Below, in pieces: positions 8,713-17,334 of a stretch of DNA of 64,000 nt (within the stretch, counting starts at the first letter, position 1; every line of letters starts with the position of its first letter). The position numbers and the translations under genes were made by a program. A model generated the notes under the pieces. That model had not been told where the DNA came from and made no database searches. It saw only the letters and a list, made by a program, of their open reading frames with translations. The DNA is from an uncultured Mobiluncus sp. GTDB lineage: Bacteria; Actinomycetota; Actinomycetes; Actinomycetales; Actinomycetaceae. The stretch spans positions 1 through 64,000 of the forward strand of contig NZ_CABTWO010000001.1 in assembly GCF_902488535.1 (NCBI RefSeq), written 5' to 3'.

Positions 8713-9459
8713 ATGGAAATGGTCCTTTTGACTGCTATCGTCTTGCTGGGCACCTGCGTGCAAGGCTTGGCTGGGATGGGTTTTGGCATGATTGCCGTCC
8801 CGGTTTTCGTGGTGGCAGCCGGAGCTCACTACGGGATTCTGTGGGGAAACATTTGCGGCGGCCTTGTCACGTTGCTACTGTTCGTGACCGGTTTTCGGGA
8901 CGTGAACTGGTATCGTTTCCGCTTGCTGATGCTCAGCGCCTTGCCGGCATTGTTCGCCACCGTGGTGGCGCTGCGGTTTGTGCCGGACCGGATTTTCTCA
9001 ATTTTTGTGGGAATCATCATGCTGGCCATGGTGTTCTTTTCCATTTTTGCCCCCCGTTTTCGGGCGGTACCGGTTTTTTCGGGATCCCTGATTTTCGGTT
9101 TCCTCGGGGGCATGATGAGCGCCCTAGTGGCTCAGTCCGGCCCAGTCATGGCGGCCTACTCCCAAACTACCCGGTGGTCCCAGCGCGAGTTTGCGGCCAC
9201 TTTGCAGCCACTGTTCCTGTGTTTCAACATTATTGTGGTGACCAGCAAAGTCTGGTTCGGCGGTCAAAACGCCGTGCTCACCTCCCTGCCCACCCCCACG
9301 ATTGTCGCCATCTTGGGGGCTATCCTGGTCGGCACCGTCATTTCACGATTGCTAAAGAAATATGTCAAACCTCAGTGGGCCCGCAACTTGGCTCTGGCCC
9401 TAGCCACGTTTGGGGCTTTGCGAGTCATCATCAGCGTGTTCCTCCCCGGCCTGCCATAG
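8713..9459 (+). CDS. Sulfite exporter TauE/SafE (TSUP) family protein
   Basis: A 248-residue polytopic membrane protein with about eight hydrophobic segments. It starts with the glycine-rich QGLAGMGFGMIAVPVF repeat typical of TSUP proteins and has the second related motif GFLGGMMSALVAQSGPVMA in the middle, the internal duplication of this family. Members export sulfite, sulfonates or similar anions; the substrate here is unknown. It is flanked by a palindrome upstream and tRNA-Arg downstream and seems to be a single-gene unit. Confidence 0.8.
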   Translation: MEMVLLTAIVLLGTCVQGLAGMGFGMIAVPVFVVAAGAHYGILWGNICGGLVTLLLFVTGFRDVNWYRFRLLMLSALPALFATVVALRFVPDRIFSIFVGIIMLAMVFFSIFAPRFRAVPVFSGSLIFGFLGGMMSALVAQSGPVMAAYSQTTRWSQREFAATLQPLFLCFNIIVVTSKVWFGGQNAVLTSLPTPTIVAILGAILVGTVISRLLKKYVKPQWARNLALALATFGALRVIISVFLPGLP

Positions 9460-9575
9460 AGCTGCCCAATGCCTCTTGGAATCGCTTTGAATTAAGCCAG
9501 ATTCCTCTAGATTTATTGCCCGGAGAGTGTCGATTTGGGGAATCGTGCAGGTTAAGGCTAGACTTAATGACCTCA

Positions 9576-9648
9576 GCGCTCGTAGCTCAATGGATAGAGC
9601 ATCTGACTACGGATCAGAAGGTTGGGGGTTCGAGTCCCTTCGGGCGCG
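9576..9648 (+). tRNA. tRNA-Arg (anticodon ACG)
   Basis: A complete 73-base cloverleaf: acceptor GCGCTCG pairs with CGGGCGC (one G-T pair), D arm with GCTCAATGGATAGAGC, anticodon stem TCTGA/TCAGA around loop CTACGGA with ACG at 9609-9611, and T arm GGGGG-TTCGAGT-CCCTT. The CCA end is not encoded. A TAGACT -10-like box lies at 9559-9564. The sequence closely resembles the tRNA-Arg(ACG) of other actinobacteria. Confidence 0.97.
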
Positions 9649-9651
9649 CTG

Positions 9652-9688
9652 TTCCCCGGAATCCGCTGCGATCCAGCGGACCGGGGAA
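9652..9688 (+). terminator. Strong stem-loop after tRNA-Arg
   Basis: TTCCCCGG (9652-9659) pairs with CCGGGGAA (9681-9688), and TCCGCTG (9662-9668) pairs with CAGCGGA (9674-9680) around a 5-base loop, with two A bases bulged. The tract after it (AACTCATTT) is only weakly T-rich, so termination is likely but not of the textbook type. Confidence 0.65.
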
Positions 9689-9742
9689 AACTCATTTAAC
9701 GCCCACAATTTGTTCCACATTTATCGGGCTGTTTGGTCAGGC

Positions 9743-9771
9743 TAGTGTCAACCAGCCCAAGACGGACACTA
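9743..9771 (+). promoter_or_regulatory. Inverted repeat in the metN leader
   Basis: TAGTGTC (9743-9749) and GACACTA (9765-9771) are exact inverted copies separated by 15 bases, 40 bp before the metN start. It could be an operator half-site pair or a leader hairpin. I looked for a SAM riboswitch core and did not find one. Confidence 0.3.
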
Positions 9772-9810
9772 TTGCGGGAATTACAACAAAATCCGGTAAG
9801 GTATAAGGCG

Positions 9811-10860
9811 ATGAAAACAAGCGAGCCGATGATTACCCTGAGCGGGGTTAGCAAAATCTATCATGTAAAGTCCGCGGAAGGCGGAACCGTTCATGCCTTG
9901 GATAACATTGACCTGACGATAGCCAAAGGTTCGATTCACGGTATCGTGGGACAATCCGGGGCCGGTAAATCCACCTTAATTCGTTGCTTGACGGCGTTGG
10001 AAAAACCCACCACGGGCTCCATCACCCTTGACGGTCAAGAAATGACCGCCTTGAGTGAAACGGAACTACGCCAGGCACGACGCAAAATCGGGATGGTGTT
10101 CCAGGCCGCTAACCTGCTGGATTCCCGCACCGCGGCCGGAAATGTCGCCTACCCCCTCTATCTGGCTGGTGTACCGCACGGCAACCGCAAGGAAAAAGTC
10201 ATGGAGTTGCTGCGTTTGGTGGGTTTAGAGGATCGTGCCTCGTCTTATCCATCCCAGCTTTCCGGAGGTCAAAAGCAGCGGGTCGGCATTGCTCGGGGTC
10301 TGGCCACCAGTCCTCAGGTTCTGTTGTGTGACGAACCGACTTCGGCACTGGATCAGGAAACCACCAGTCAGGTCCTGCACCTGATTCGTGACCTTTCCGA
10401 AACTTTGGGGGTCACCGTGGTGATTATTACGCACGAGATGGCGGTAGTGCGTGAAATTTGTGACTCCGTCACCCTGCTGGAACACGGCAAGATTATCCAA
10501 ACCGGCACGGTTGAGGACATTTTAACTGAGCCAGAAAGCCGTTTAGCGCTTGACCTGGTTCCCCGACCGCAAGTCAAGAGCAAGCCGGTGCTGAACGGTA
10601 AACCGGCCGCGCTGGTGGACATTGCTTTCAACTCGAATCCGGGCAAACCTACCGGTTCTGCCGTGATGTCGATGGTTGCCGCCGCGGGGGCGGATATCGC
10701 TGCCGGAACATTTGAAACTGTAGGAAACACCCAGGTCGGACGGTTAGCTTTGGCGGTTTCAGCTGAAAACATGAACGGTCTGATTGCGGCGATGCGCGCC
10801 AAGGGTGTGTATGCGAGCGTCAGGCCTTTGGAGGCTTTGAACTTGGAGGAGGAAATTTAA
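9811..10860 (+). CDS. metN: Methionine ABC transporter ATP-binding protein
   Basis: A 349-residue ATPase that powers D/L-methionine import. Walker A is GQSGAGKS, the signature LSGGQKQR and Walker B VLLCDEPTSALD, followed by an H-loop in IITHEM. The last 80 or so residues form the regulatory NIL/ACT-like domain found in MetN, which separates it from other importers. The ATG at 9811 follows a weak GGTAAGG; a start 78 bases upstream is open but lacks conservation sense. metI follows with a 1-bp gap. No metQ-type binding lipoprotein is adjacent. Confidence 0.9.
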   Translation: MKTSEPMITLSGVSKIYHVKSAEGGTVHALDNIDLTIAKGSIHGIVGQSGAGKSTLIRCLTALEKPTTGSITLDGQEMTALSETELRQARRKIGMVFQAANLLDSRTAAGNVAYPLYLAGVPHGNRKEKVMELLRLVGLEDRASSYPSQLSGGQKQRVGIARGLATSPQVLLCDEPTSALDQETTSQVLHLIRDLSETLGVTVVIITHEMAVVREICDSVTLLEHGKIIQTGTVEDILTEPESRLALDLVPRPQVKSKPVLNGKPAALVDIAFNSNPGKPTGSAVMSMVAAAGADIAAGTFETVGNTQVGRLALAVSAENMNGLIAAMRAKGVYASVRPLEALNLEEEI

Positions 10861-10861
10861 G

Positions 10862-11635
10862 ATGCTGGAACTCCTGCCCACCCTGCTGCCACACAACGCA
10901 GATTTAGTAAACCAGGTGAATTCGATTGCTTCGTCAGTCCAATCCATACTTCCCGCCGGACCTGGCGATCCGACCTGGTTTGACAACCCCGCCATCACGC
11001 GAGAGATGCTTCCTGCCACCCTTGAAACCCTCGCGATGACAGCCGTTTCGACCCTGTTCACGGTGCTGTTTGGCCTACCGGTGGGGTTGTTCCTGGTTTC
11101 CACGGCGAAAACCGGCTTGATGCCCAACGCTGCGGTAAACAAAATTTTGGGATTCTTTGTGAACTTGGGGCGTTCCCTGCCGTTCTTGATTTTGGCAGTA
11201 TTCATTCTCCCGTTTACGCGCCTGCTGATAGGCACCACGATAGGCTGGCAGCCGGCCTGCGTCCCGCTTATTGTCGGCGCCACGCCATTCTTTGCCCGCC
11301 TGGTCGAATCCAACATTATGGGTGTGGATTCCGGCAAGATTGAGGCAGCACAAATGATGGGTGCCAGCCGCAGCCAAATCATGTGGGGCGTGCAAGTCCG
11401 CGAGGCTCTTCCTGCCCTGATTCAATCCACGACCGTGCTGGTCATCACCATCATTGGTTATTCCGCGATCACCGGGGCGTTCGGCGGGGGAGGCTTGGGC
11501 TCTTTGGCCATTAATTACGGCCACTCGCGCTACCAAGCCGACACCTTGTTGGTTTCGCTGATTGTTATCGGCATTATCGTCATTATTTTGCAGGCCATCG
11601 GGGACTTCTTTACCCGGGTTGCGGATCACCGCTAA
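10862..11635 (+). CDS. metI: Methionine ABC transporter permease
   Basis: A 257-residue inner-membrane permease with about five to six hydrophobic spans. The EAA loop that docks on the ATPase is EAAQMMGASRSQIMWGVQV, and the downstream ITGAFGGGGLGSLAI segment is typical of MetI. It begins 1 bp after metN, so the two are translationally coupled. The N-terminal 40 residues before the first membrane span are longer than in E. coli MetI. The cognate MetQ must be encoded elsewhere. Confidence 0.9.
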   Translation: MLELLPTLLPHNADLVNQVNSIASSVQSILPAGPGDPTWFDNPAITREMLPATLETLAMTAVSTLFTVLFGLPVGLFLVSTAKTGLMPNAAVNKILGFFVNLGRSLPFLILAVFILPFTRLLIGTTIGWQPACVPLIVGATPFFARLVESNIMGVDSGKIEAAQMMGASRSQIMWGVQVREALPALIQSTTVLVITIIGYSAITGAFGGGGLGSLAINYGHSRYQADTLLVSLIVIGIIVIILQAIGDFFTRVADHR

Positions 11636-11735
11636 AATCCCTGGTCTGATAGTTCAATAACGAATTACGTGGGTTATACCGTTAGAATTGTCCCAGACTG
11701 TCTTAACTGTTGGTGATTCTCGGAAGGAGGGGGTT

Positions 11736-12584
11736 TTGGAGTTCTTTGACCGCGTGAAATCCAAAGTGTATCGTTCCGGCCCTGACAAACCTATAGATGT
11801 GACTCAGGCTATCCGCCAAGCCATGGATCGAGGCGCCATCCCGATGTCTCGTGAACGCACCGTGGCACCAAACTATTTCGAGATTTCTATTTCTCCCGAG
11901 ACTGACGCCGCTTTCGAACAGTGGGGTAAGGAAGCCCTGCTGCAAGAGTTTGTGCGTGACGCCAACGCCTACGCGACTGAGCAAAATTATTCCTTGACCG
12001 GTTCGGTTTATGTCGAATTTACGCCGCTGAACCCCGAACAGCACCGCCTGGAAGTTAAGGCTCGTTCCGTATCCGGGGCCCGTCCGGTTTCCGGTGTGGA
12101 ACCCGGAACCCCAGCTCAGCCGGTAACACCGCCCTCCCCACCCGAACCGCAACCGGCTCCTGCACCGACTCCCGCTAGTGAGGACCTGGAATGGAAACCT
12201 GTGGAATCCGCGCCTTCTGGGGTCTCGGCGAACCCCGGCGGCACGGTCACGCCGCAGGAATCCGAACTTTTAACGAAGCACGAACAAAAACCTCTGTTGG
12301 AAGTGGTTGGAGGACAAACTTACCTGCTGGTGGGAGAACGTACCGTGGTAGGACGGGGACGCAACGTGGACATTGCCCTGAGCGATTCCGGGGTGTCCCA
12401 TCAACATTTTGAAATTGTCCAGGTCGGCACCAACTACGTGCTGCGCGATTTGGGCTCCACGAACGGAACTTTTGTGGAAGGCAACCGCGTCAACGAAGCT
12501 ACTCTCTTAGATCGCAACGTGGTGACGGCAGGACGTATCAAGATGATTTTCTGGCGCCAAGCCGCCCCACCCCGAGTATCGTGA
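11736..12584 (+). CDS. fhaA: FHA domain protein with N-terminal DUF3662 (FhaA)
   Basis: A 282-residue cytoplasmic phosphothreonine reader. Residues 1-115 match the DUF3662/FhaA N-terminal domain (FFDRVKSKVYRS, then EISISPETDAAFEQWG); a proline-rich linker of some 50 residues follows; the C-terminal FHA domain (about 200-278) shows VGRGRNVDI, SHQHFEI and RDLGSTNGTFVEG, which hold the phosphopeptide-binding Arg, Ser and Asn. The TTG at 11736 is chosen because AGGAGG lies 5 bases before it; a TTG at 11688 would add 16 residues. First gene of the wall-growth/kinase operon. In mycobacteria FhaA is a kinase substrate linked to peptidoglycan control. Confidence 0.87.
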   Translation: MEFFDRVKSKVYRSGPDKPIDVTQAIRQAMDRGAIPMSRERTVAPNYFEISISPETDAAFEQWGKEALLQEFVRDANAYATEQNYSLTGSVYVEFTPLNPEQHRLEVKARSVSGARPVSGVEPGTPAQPVTPPSPPEPQPAPAPTPASEDLEWKPVESAPSGVSANPGGTVTPQESELLTKHEQKPLLEVVGGQTYLLVGERTVVGRGRNVDIALSDSGVSHQHFEIVQVGTNYVLRDLGSTNGTFVEGNRVNEATLLDRNVVTAGRIKMIFWRQAAPPRVS

Positions 12585-12600
12585 GGCTAGGGGCGAGCTT

Positions 12601-13065
12601 TTGAACGAACTAAGTTTTTCTTTACTGCGCCTGGGATACCTGGTGCTGCTGTGGCTCCTGGTGGGAGGTTCCATCCTGGTTTTGAGCCGTGATATCTACG
12701 GTACGGTCGTTACACGGCGTGACCAGGCTAAATCAGCAAAACCCACCAAAGGCCGTAAACAGCGGAAGCGTGACGCCCAGGTGTCCACGCTTTTGGTTAC
12801 CGAAGGGCCATTGACGGGGTCTTCCCTGCAGCTCACCGACAGGCCGGTCATCGTGGGGCGCGCTCCGACTTCAACTTTGGTGCTGGATGACGACTACGCT
12901 TCAGCTCAACACGCCCGGATTTATCCGCAAGACGGCCAGTGGTTCGTGGAGGATTTGGGCTCAACCAACGGGACTGTCGTGGGAGGAGTGCGAATTACTT
13001 CCCCGACCCCGCTCAGCGCACACACCCCGGTTCGCTTCGGGCAAACCATAGTGGAGCTGCGCTGA
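12601..13065 (+). CDS. fhaB: FHA domain membrane protein (FhaB)
   Basis: A 154-residue protein with one N-terminal membrane span (about residues 8-29), a basic linker and a C-terminal FHA domain (about 62-152) with VGRAPTSTL, SAQHARIY and EDLGSTNGTVVGG. It probably binds phosphothreonine on PknA/PknB or their targets at the inner face of the membrane. The start codon is TTG at 12601 after a GGGGCGAG tract. Its stop overlaps the pstP start by one base (TGATG). The order fhaA-fhaB-pstP is conserved in actinobacteria. Confidence 0.9.
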   Translation: MNELSFSLLRLGYLVLLWLLVGGSILVLSRDIYGTVVTRRDQAKSAKPTKGRKQRKRDAQVSTLLVTEGPLTGSSLQLTDRPVIVGRAPTSTLVLDDDYASAQHARIYPQDGQWFVEDLGSTNGTVVGGVRITSPTPLSAHTPVRFGQTIVELR

Positions 13066-14387
13066 TGTCAATCCAACTGCGTTATGCGGCTCGTTCTCAC
13101 GTCGGCTTGGTTCGCAAAAACAACCAGGATTCCGGCTATGCCGGGCCGCATCTGTTGGTGCTGGCTGACGGAATGGGCGGTCCCGCCGGGGGCGACATTG
13201 CTTCCTCGGTGGCGGTGGCGCATTTGGCGCCGCTGGACGCAGATTCCCACGCTGCTGACGACTTGTTGAACTTGCTGCGTGACGCCATTGGGGAGGCTCA
13301 CCGAGATTTGGTGGAGCTGTCGGGCAGCCACGAGGAGTTGCAGGGTCTGGGTACCACTTGTGTGGCAATTTTACGTTCCGGAAACAAGATGGCGATGGTT
13401 CACGTGGGTGACTCCCGAGCCTACCTGTTGCGGGAAGGTGAGTTGACCCAGGTGACGAAAGACCATTCTTTTGTGCAGTACCTGGTGGAATCTGGAGAGC
13501 TGACCCCGGAGGAGGCCGCGCACCACCCGAAACGTTCCGTGTTGTTGCGGGTGTTGGGGGATTCACAAGGCGACGTGACTTTGGACGAGTCCGTACGTGC
13601 GGCCGTGGTGGGGGATCGCTGGTTGCTGTGCTCGGACGGGTTGAGCGGAGTGGTTTCCGCCGAAACCATCGCCACCGTTCTGGCTGAGGAGCAAACGCCG
13701 GAGAGCTGCTGCGAAGAACTGGTGGGTTTGGCGCTGAAAAGCGGCGCCCCCGACAACGTGACCTGCGTGATTGCCGATGTGGTGGATTCCGATGAGGAAC
13801 TGACCGCTACCGCCCCACAGATCGTGGGGGCCGCCTCTATTCGACCTGCCGGAGCCAGTATCAGCGAAGCCACCCCCGCTGAGAAAGCTGCGATGCTGCG
13901 CCGCGGTAAACCTCTGGAGCAGGATGAATTCGCCACCCGTACCCCGAAAGATCCCCGCAAGATGTCCCGGCGGGGCTGGTTCGTCGGCATCTTTTTGACG
14001 TTGGTGATTTTGGCGGGTTTGGGGCTCGGAGCCTGGTTTTCCTATGGCTGGACTCAAAAACAGTACTTCTTGGGGGTGAACCAGGGCGAAGTGACCCTGT
14101 TTAGGGGGATTGACCAATCCATCGGTTCGTGGGATTTGTATCACCCTGTCGAAGAGATGGGGCTACGCGATTCCGATTTGGCTCCCGTCATTCAGCAGCG
14201 CCTGGAAAAGAGCATTTCTCTGCGGAGTCGTGAGGAGGCCCGGGAGCTGATTGCATCGTGGCGGGACACCGGAATGGTGAAGGAAACGAAAAAGCCCGCA
14301 CCGAAGCTTGTGACCCCGACCCCGGCAACACCTGAGACAACCACGTCAACCGAAGAATCCCCGAATACTGCGGGAGGTAACCAGTAA
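13065..14387 (+). CDS. pstP: PP2C-family Ser/Thr protein phosphatase
   Basis: A 440-residue membrane-anchored phosphatase that reverses PknA/PknB phosphorylation. Metal-binding and catalytic motifs are RKNNQD (Asp22), LADGMGG (Asp35), GDSRAYLL, SDGLSG and GAPDNVTCV, all as in the PPM/PP2C family. One membrane span sits near residues 305-325, then about 110 extracellular residues with a Thr/Pro-rich tail. The ATG at 13065 overlaps the fhaB stop; the gene ends in TAATG, whose last ATG starts rodA. Length suits the mycobacterial homologue class, whose outer part is of similar size. Confidence 0.93.
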   Translation: MSIQLRYAARSHVGLVRKNNQDSGYAGPHLLVLADGMGGPAGGDIASSVAVAHLAPLDADSHAADDLLNLLRDAIGEAHRDLVELSGSHEELQGLGTTCVAILRSGNKMAMVHVGDSRAYLLREGELTQVTKDHSFVQYLVESGELTPEEAAHHPKRSVLLRVLGDSQGDVTLDESVRAAVVGDRWLLCSDGLSGVVSAETIATVLAEEQTPESCCEELVGLALKSGAPDNVTCVIADVVDSDEELTATAPQIVGAASIRPAGASISEATPAEKAAMLRRGKPLEQDEFATRTPKDPRKMSRRGWFVGIFLTLVILAGLGLGAWFSYGWTQKQYFLGVNQGEVTLFRGIDQSIGSWDLYHPVEEMGLRDSDLAPVIQQRLEKSISLRSREEARELIASWRDTGMVKETKKPAPKLVTPTPATPETTTSTEESPNTAGGNQ

Positions 14388-15877
14388 TGGCTACCATCGT
14401 GCAATATCCTGCCAGATCCGGACGCCGCTCCGAACTGGTCTTGCTCATCCTGGCAATCTTGGTCGGGGTCGGAGCCTATCTTTCCATCATGGTTTCCCAC
14501 CCGGAGGCTCCCCAGGTTTGGTACTGGTATTGCGCCGCTATCGCCGTGGGGGGAATCGGGCTGCACGTGGCGATACGGTTTTTGGCGCCCTATGCCGATC
14601 CGGTCATTATGCCGGTAGCTGTGGCGTTAAACGGGATTGGTTTGGCGATGATTTCCCGCCTGGACCTGTACTATCAGCAGCGCGCCGATACCACCGGTTC
14701 CACCGCGGTGCGCAACGCCATGTTGACCCAGGTCAACAACGAACGCCAAGTCATTTTCATGGTCGGCTCCATCGTGGTGGTAATCCTGACCCTGCTGGCG
14801 TTTCGGGATCATCGCAGCCTGCGAAAATTTGCCTGGCCCGCCCTGGTTGTCGCCATTTTGCTGATGCTTTCCACCAAGATTCCGGGACTGGGTCAAACCG
14901 TCAACGGTGCCGATATTTCCTTGCGGATTTTGGGATTCACGATTCAACCTAACGAATTTGCCAAGATTTTGCTGGCGATTTTCTTTGCCGGATATCTGGA
15001 ATACCGCCGGGATTCCCTGGCTATCGCTGGGAAAAAGATTGGATTCATTCAGCTGCCCCGATGGCGCGACCTGCTGCCGATTCTGGTCGTCTGGGCAGCG
15101 GTGATGGGTCTGTTGGTGCTGCAGAAGGACTTGGGGGTGGCGCTGCTGCTGTTCGCCATCTTTGTGGCCGTACTCTATGTCGCTACGGACCGTCCGTCTT
15201 GGATTATCTTTGGCGGGGTGTTGATGATACCGATGGCCGTCGTGGCCTATCTGTCCTTCTCTCACGTGCAAGACCGGGTGACGAACTGGCTCAATGCTCT
15301 GGATTTGGATGTCGCCAACCCGGATCGAGTCGGCGGTTCTTGGCAGCTGGTCAACGCCCTGTTCGGCATGGCTTACGGCGGCTTGACCGGAACCGGGTGG
15401 GGTTTGGGTCGGCCGGGTCAAACTCCCTTGGCAAACTCGGATTTCATCGTGTCCTCTGTCGCTGAGGAAATCGGTCTGACCGGTATGTTAGCCGTAATGC
15501 TGCTGTACCTGATTCTGGTACTGCGCGGATTGCGAGCCGCGATGGGGGTGCGCGACGGTTTCGGGAAACTGCTAGCCACCGCTTTGGCTTTCGGTATTGG
15601 GGCGCAGCTGTTTATCGTGGCGGGAGGCGTGACCCGCCTAATTCCCTCGACCGGTTTGACTGCCCCGTTCCTGGCCGCGGGGGGCGTTTCTTCCGTCGCC
15701 AACTGGTTGGCAGTAGCGATTCTGCTGCGCATCTCCGATTCAGCACGTCGACCAGTCCCTTCTGATGGGTCCGGCGGTTTTCGGTTGACATCCGGTACCG
15801 GTGACTCGGGAGATGCTGGGCTCGGCGGGGGGCCTCTTGACTACGCCGCCACCGAACGGGTGGTGATGCCCCAGTGA
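14387..15877 (+). CDS. rodA: SEDS-family peptidoglycan polymerase (RodA/FtsW type)
   Basis: A 496-residue polytopic membrane protein with ten or more hydrophobic spans. SEDS signatures include PNEFAKILLAIFFAGYLEY, LQKDLGVALLLFAIF, and GLTGTGWGLGRPGQTPLANSDFI with the conserved loop before SVAEEIGLTG. It would polymerise lipid II glycan strands in partnership with the penicillin-binding protein encoded next. Start overlaps the pstP stop by one base and the gene overlaps pbpA by four. The kinase-cluster context favours the elongation/RodA-type role over septal FtsW. Confidence 0.9.
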   Translation: MATIVQYPARSGRRSELVLLILAILVGVGAYLSIMVSHPEAPQVWYWYCAAIAVGGIGLHVAIRFLAPYADPVIMPVAVALNGIGLAMISRLDLYYQQRADTTGSTAVRNAMLTQVNNERQVIFMVGSIVVVILTLLAFRDHRSLRKFAWPALVVAILLMLSTKIPGLGQTVNGADISLRILGFTIQPNEFAKILLAIFFAGYLEYRRDSLAIAGKKIGFIQLPRWRDLLPILVVWAAVMGLLVLQKDLGVALLLFAIFVAVLYVATDRPSWIIFGGVLMIPMAVVAYLSFSHVQDRVTNWLNALDLDVANPDRVGGSWQLVNALFGMAYGGLTGTGWGLGRPGQTPLANSDFIVSSVAEEIGLTGMLAVMLLYLILVLRGLRAAMGVRDGFGKLLATALAFGIGAQLFIVAGGVTRLIPSTGLTAPFLAAGGVSSVANWLAVAILLRISDSARRPVPSDGSGGFRLTSGTGDSGDAGLGGGPLDYAATERVVMPQ

Positions 15878-17334
15878 ACGCTCAGATTCGCCGTTTAGCG
15901 GTTGCCCTGATTGTCATGATTGTGGCGTTGATGGGGGCGTTAACCTATCAGCAGTTTATTTTTGCTCCGACCCTGAATGCCCACCCCCTGAACCGGCGGG
16001 TCACCGACGCCTACTGGAACCAGGAGCGCGGCAAGATTGTGACCGGAGACGGCGCCCTGGTACTGGCTCAGTCACTGCCCGTGGGAACCGAACCGGACGT
16101 GACCTACGCCCGGAACTATCCCCAGGGCGCAAAGTACGCCCATATTACGGGTTATTTTCCGGCAGCGATTCGCGGCCAGATGACGGACCTGGAAAAGGCC
16201 GCCGAACCGGTCTTGTCCGGCAAAGCGGATTCCCAATGGATGCAGCGTCTGCAGGACCTGTTTACCGGCGCCCAGCCGCAGGCTGGAAACGTATCACTGA
16301 CCATCAATCCGGCAGTCCAAGACGCGATGACCGCGGCTTTGTCCGGGAAAACCGGCGCCGCCGTGGCACTGAACCCGAAAACGGGAGAAATCCTGGGAAT
16401 GGCATCCTCCCCCGCTTTTGACCCCAACGCTTTGAGCGGCCCGGACGGCAACGCCCTGCAAAGTACCTACAACGCTTTGGTCGCCGACCCGCAAAAACCC
16501 CTTCTGAACAGGGCAATTAGCGAACTTTATCCCCCCGGTTCGACGTTTAAGATTGTGACCACCGCGGCTCTGCTGTCTCACGGGACGGTTGCCGCAGATA
16601 CGATTGTGGACGCCCCCGATTCTCTGGATTTGCCGGGCACCAACGTGAAACTCATCAACTTTGCAGGAGAATCTTGCGGAAACGGCCAAGTGCCGTTGCA
16701 TAAAGCCTTTGCCATGTCCTGTAACACCCCGTTTGCCGCATTGGGAATGCAGTTGGGCGGCGAGCCTTTGCAGGCACAAGCCAAAGCCTTTGGTTTCGGC
16801 ACCGTCCCGAACGTGCCTCTGACCGGGGTGGCGTCCCAATTTCCTCCTCCGGAAGCGCCGTCTTTCCTGGCGAACGCCGCCATCGGCCAGCAGTCCGTGC
16901 GGGTGACGCCCCTGCAGATGGCGATGGTGGCGAGCGCTGTCGCTAACGACGGAAAAGTCATGACGCCTTACCTGATTAATCAGGAACTGTCCTCCGATTT
17001 CCAGGTCCTCAAACAGTATGCTCCACAAGTTTTGAGCCGGGCGGTGTCACCGGAAATCGCCGCCAGTATCCGCCAAATGATGGTGGAAGTCGTGCAATCT
17101 GGAACCGGCAAGGCTGCCGGTATTCCCGGCCTGAATGTCGCAGGTAAAACCGGAACCGCCGAAACAGGGGTGGGGCGCGGCCTAGATCAGTGGTTTGTAG
17201 GATTTGCCCCGGCAGAAGACCCGCGCATTGCCGTAGCGATTGTGGTGGAGGATCCGCAGGGCGTGTACGGTACCGGGGGTACCGTGGCTGCTCCGCTGGC
17301 ACGCAGCATTCTGCAGGCAGGAGTGAGCCAATGA
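15874..17334 (+). CDS. pbpA: Class B penicillin-binding protein (transpeptidase)
   Basis: A 486-residue D,D-transpeptidase with an uncleaved N-terminal anchor (about residues 8-27) and an extracellular catalytic domain. The three active-site motifs are in order: STFK at 223-226 (nucleophile Ser223), SCN at 282-284 and KTG at 425-427. The N-terminal non-penicillin-binding part is short, as in mycobacterial PbpA. It starts at a GTG inside the rodA stop and overlaps pknA by four bases (ATGA), so SEDS polymerase, transpeptidase and kinase are translationally coupled. It forms the cross-linking half of the wall synthase. Confidence 0.93.
   Translation: MNAQIRRLAVALIVMIVALMGALTYQQFIFAPTLNAHPLNRRVTDAYWNQERGKIVTGDGALVLAQSLPVGTEPDVTYARNYPQGAKYAHITGYFPAAIRGQMTDLEKAAEPVLSGKADSQWMQRLQDLFTGAQPQAGNVSLTINPAVQDAMTAALSGKTGAAVALNPKTGEILGMASSPAFDPNALSGPDGNALQSTYNALVADPQKPLLNRAISELYPPGSTFKIVTTAALLSHGTVAADTIVDAPDSLDLPGTNVKLINFAGESCGNGQVPLHKAFAMSCNTPFAALGMQLGGEPLQAQAKAFGFGTVPNVPLTGVASQFPPPEAPSFLANAAIGQQSVRVTPLQMAMVASAVANDGKVMTPYLINQELSSDFQVLKQYAPQVLSRAVSPEIAASIRQMMVEVVQSGTGKAAGIPGLNVAGKTGTAETGVGRGLDQWFVGFAPAEDPRIAVAIVVEDPQGVYGTGGTVAAPLARSILQAGVSQ

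Noticed and set aside
8841..9806. Open frame of 321 codons spanning the TSUP gene and the tRNA
   Set aside because: It runs through the tRNA-Arg gene and in another frame of the TSUP gene, so it cannot be real.
9649..9810. SAM or T-box riboswitch before metN
   Set aside because: I found neither the conserved SAM core nor a T-box sequence; the only large structure is the tRNA terminator, and the 7-bp dyad alone is not a riboswitch.
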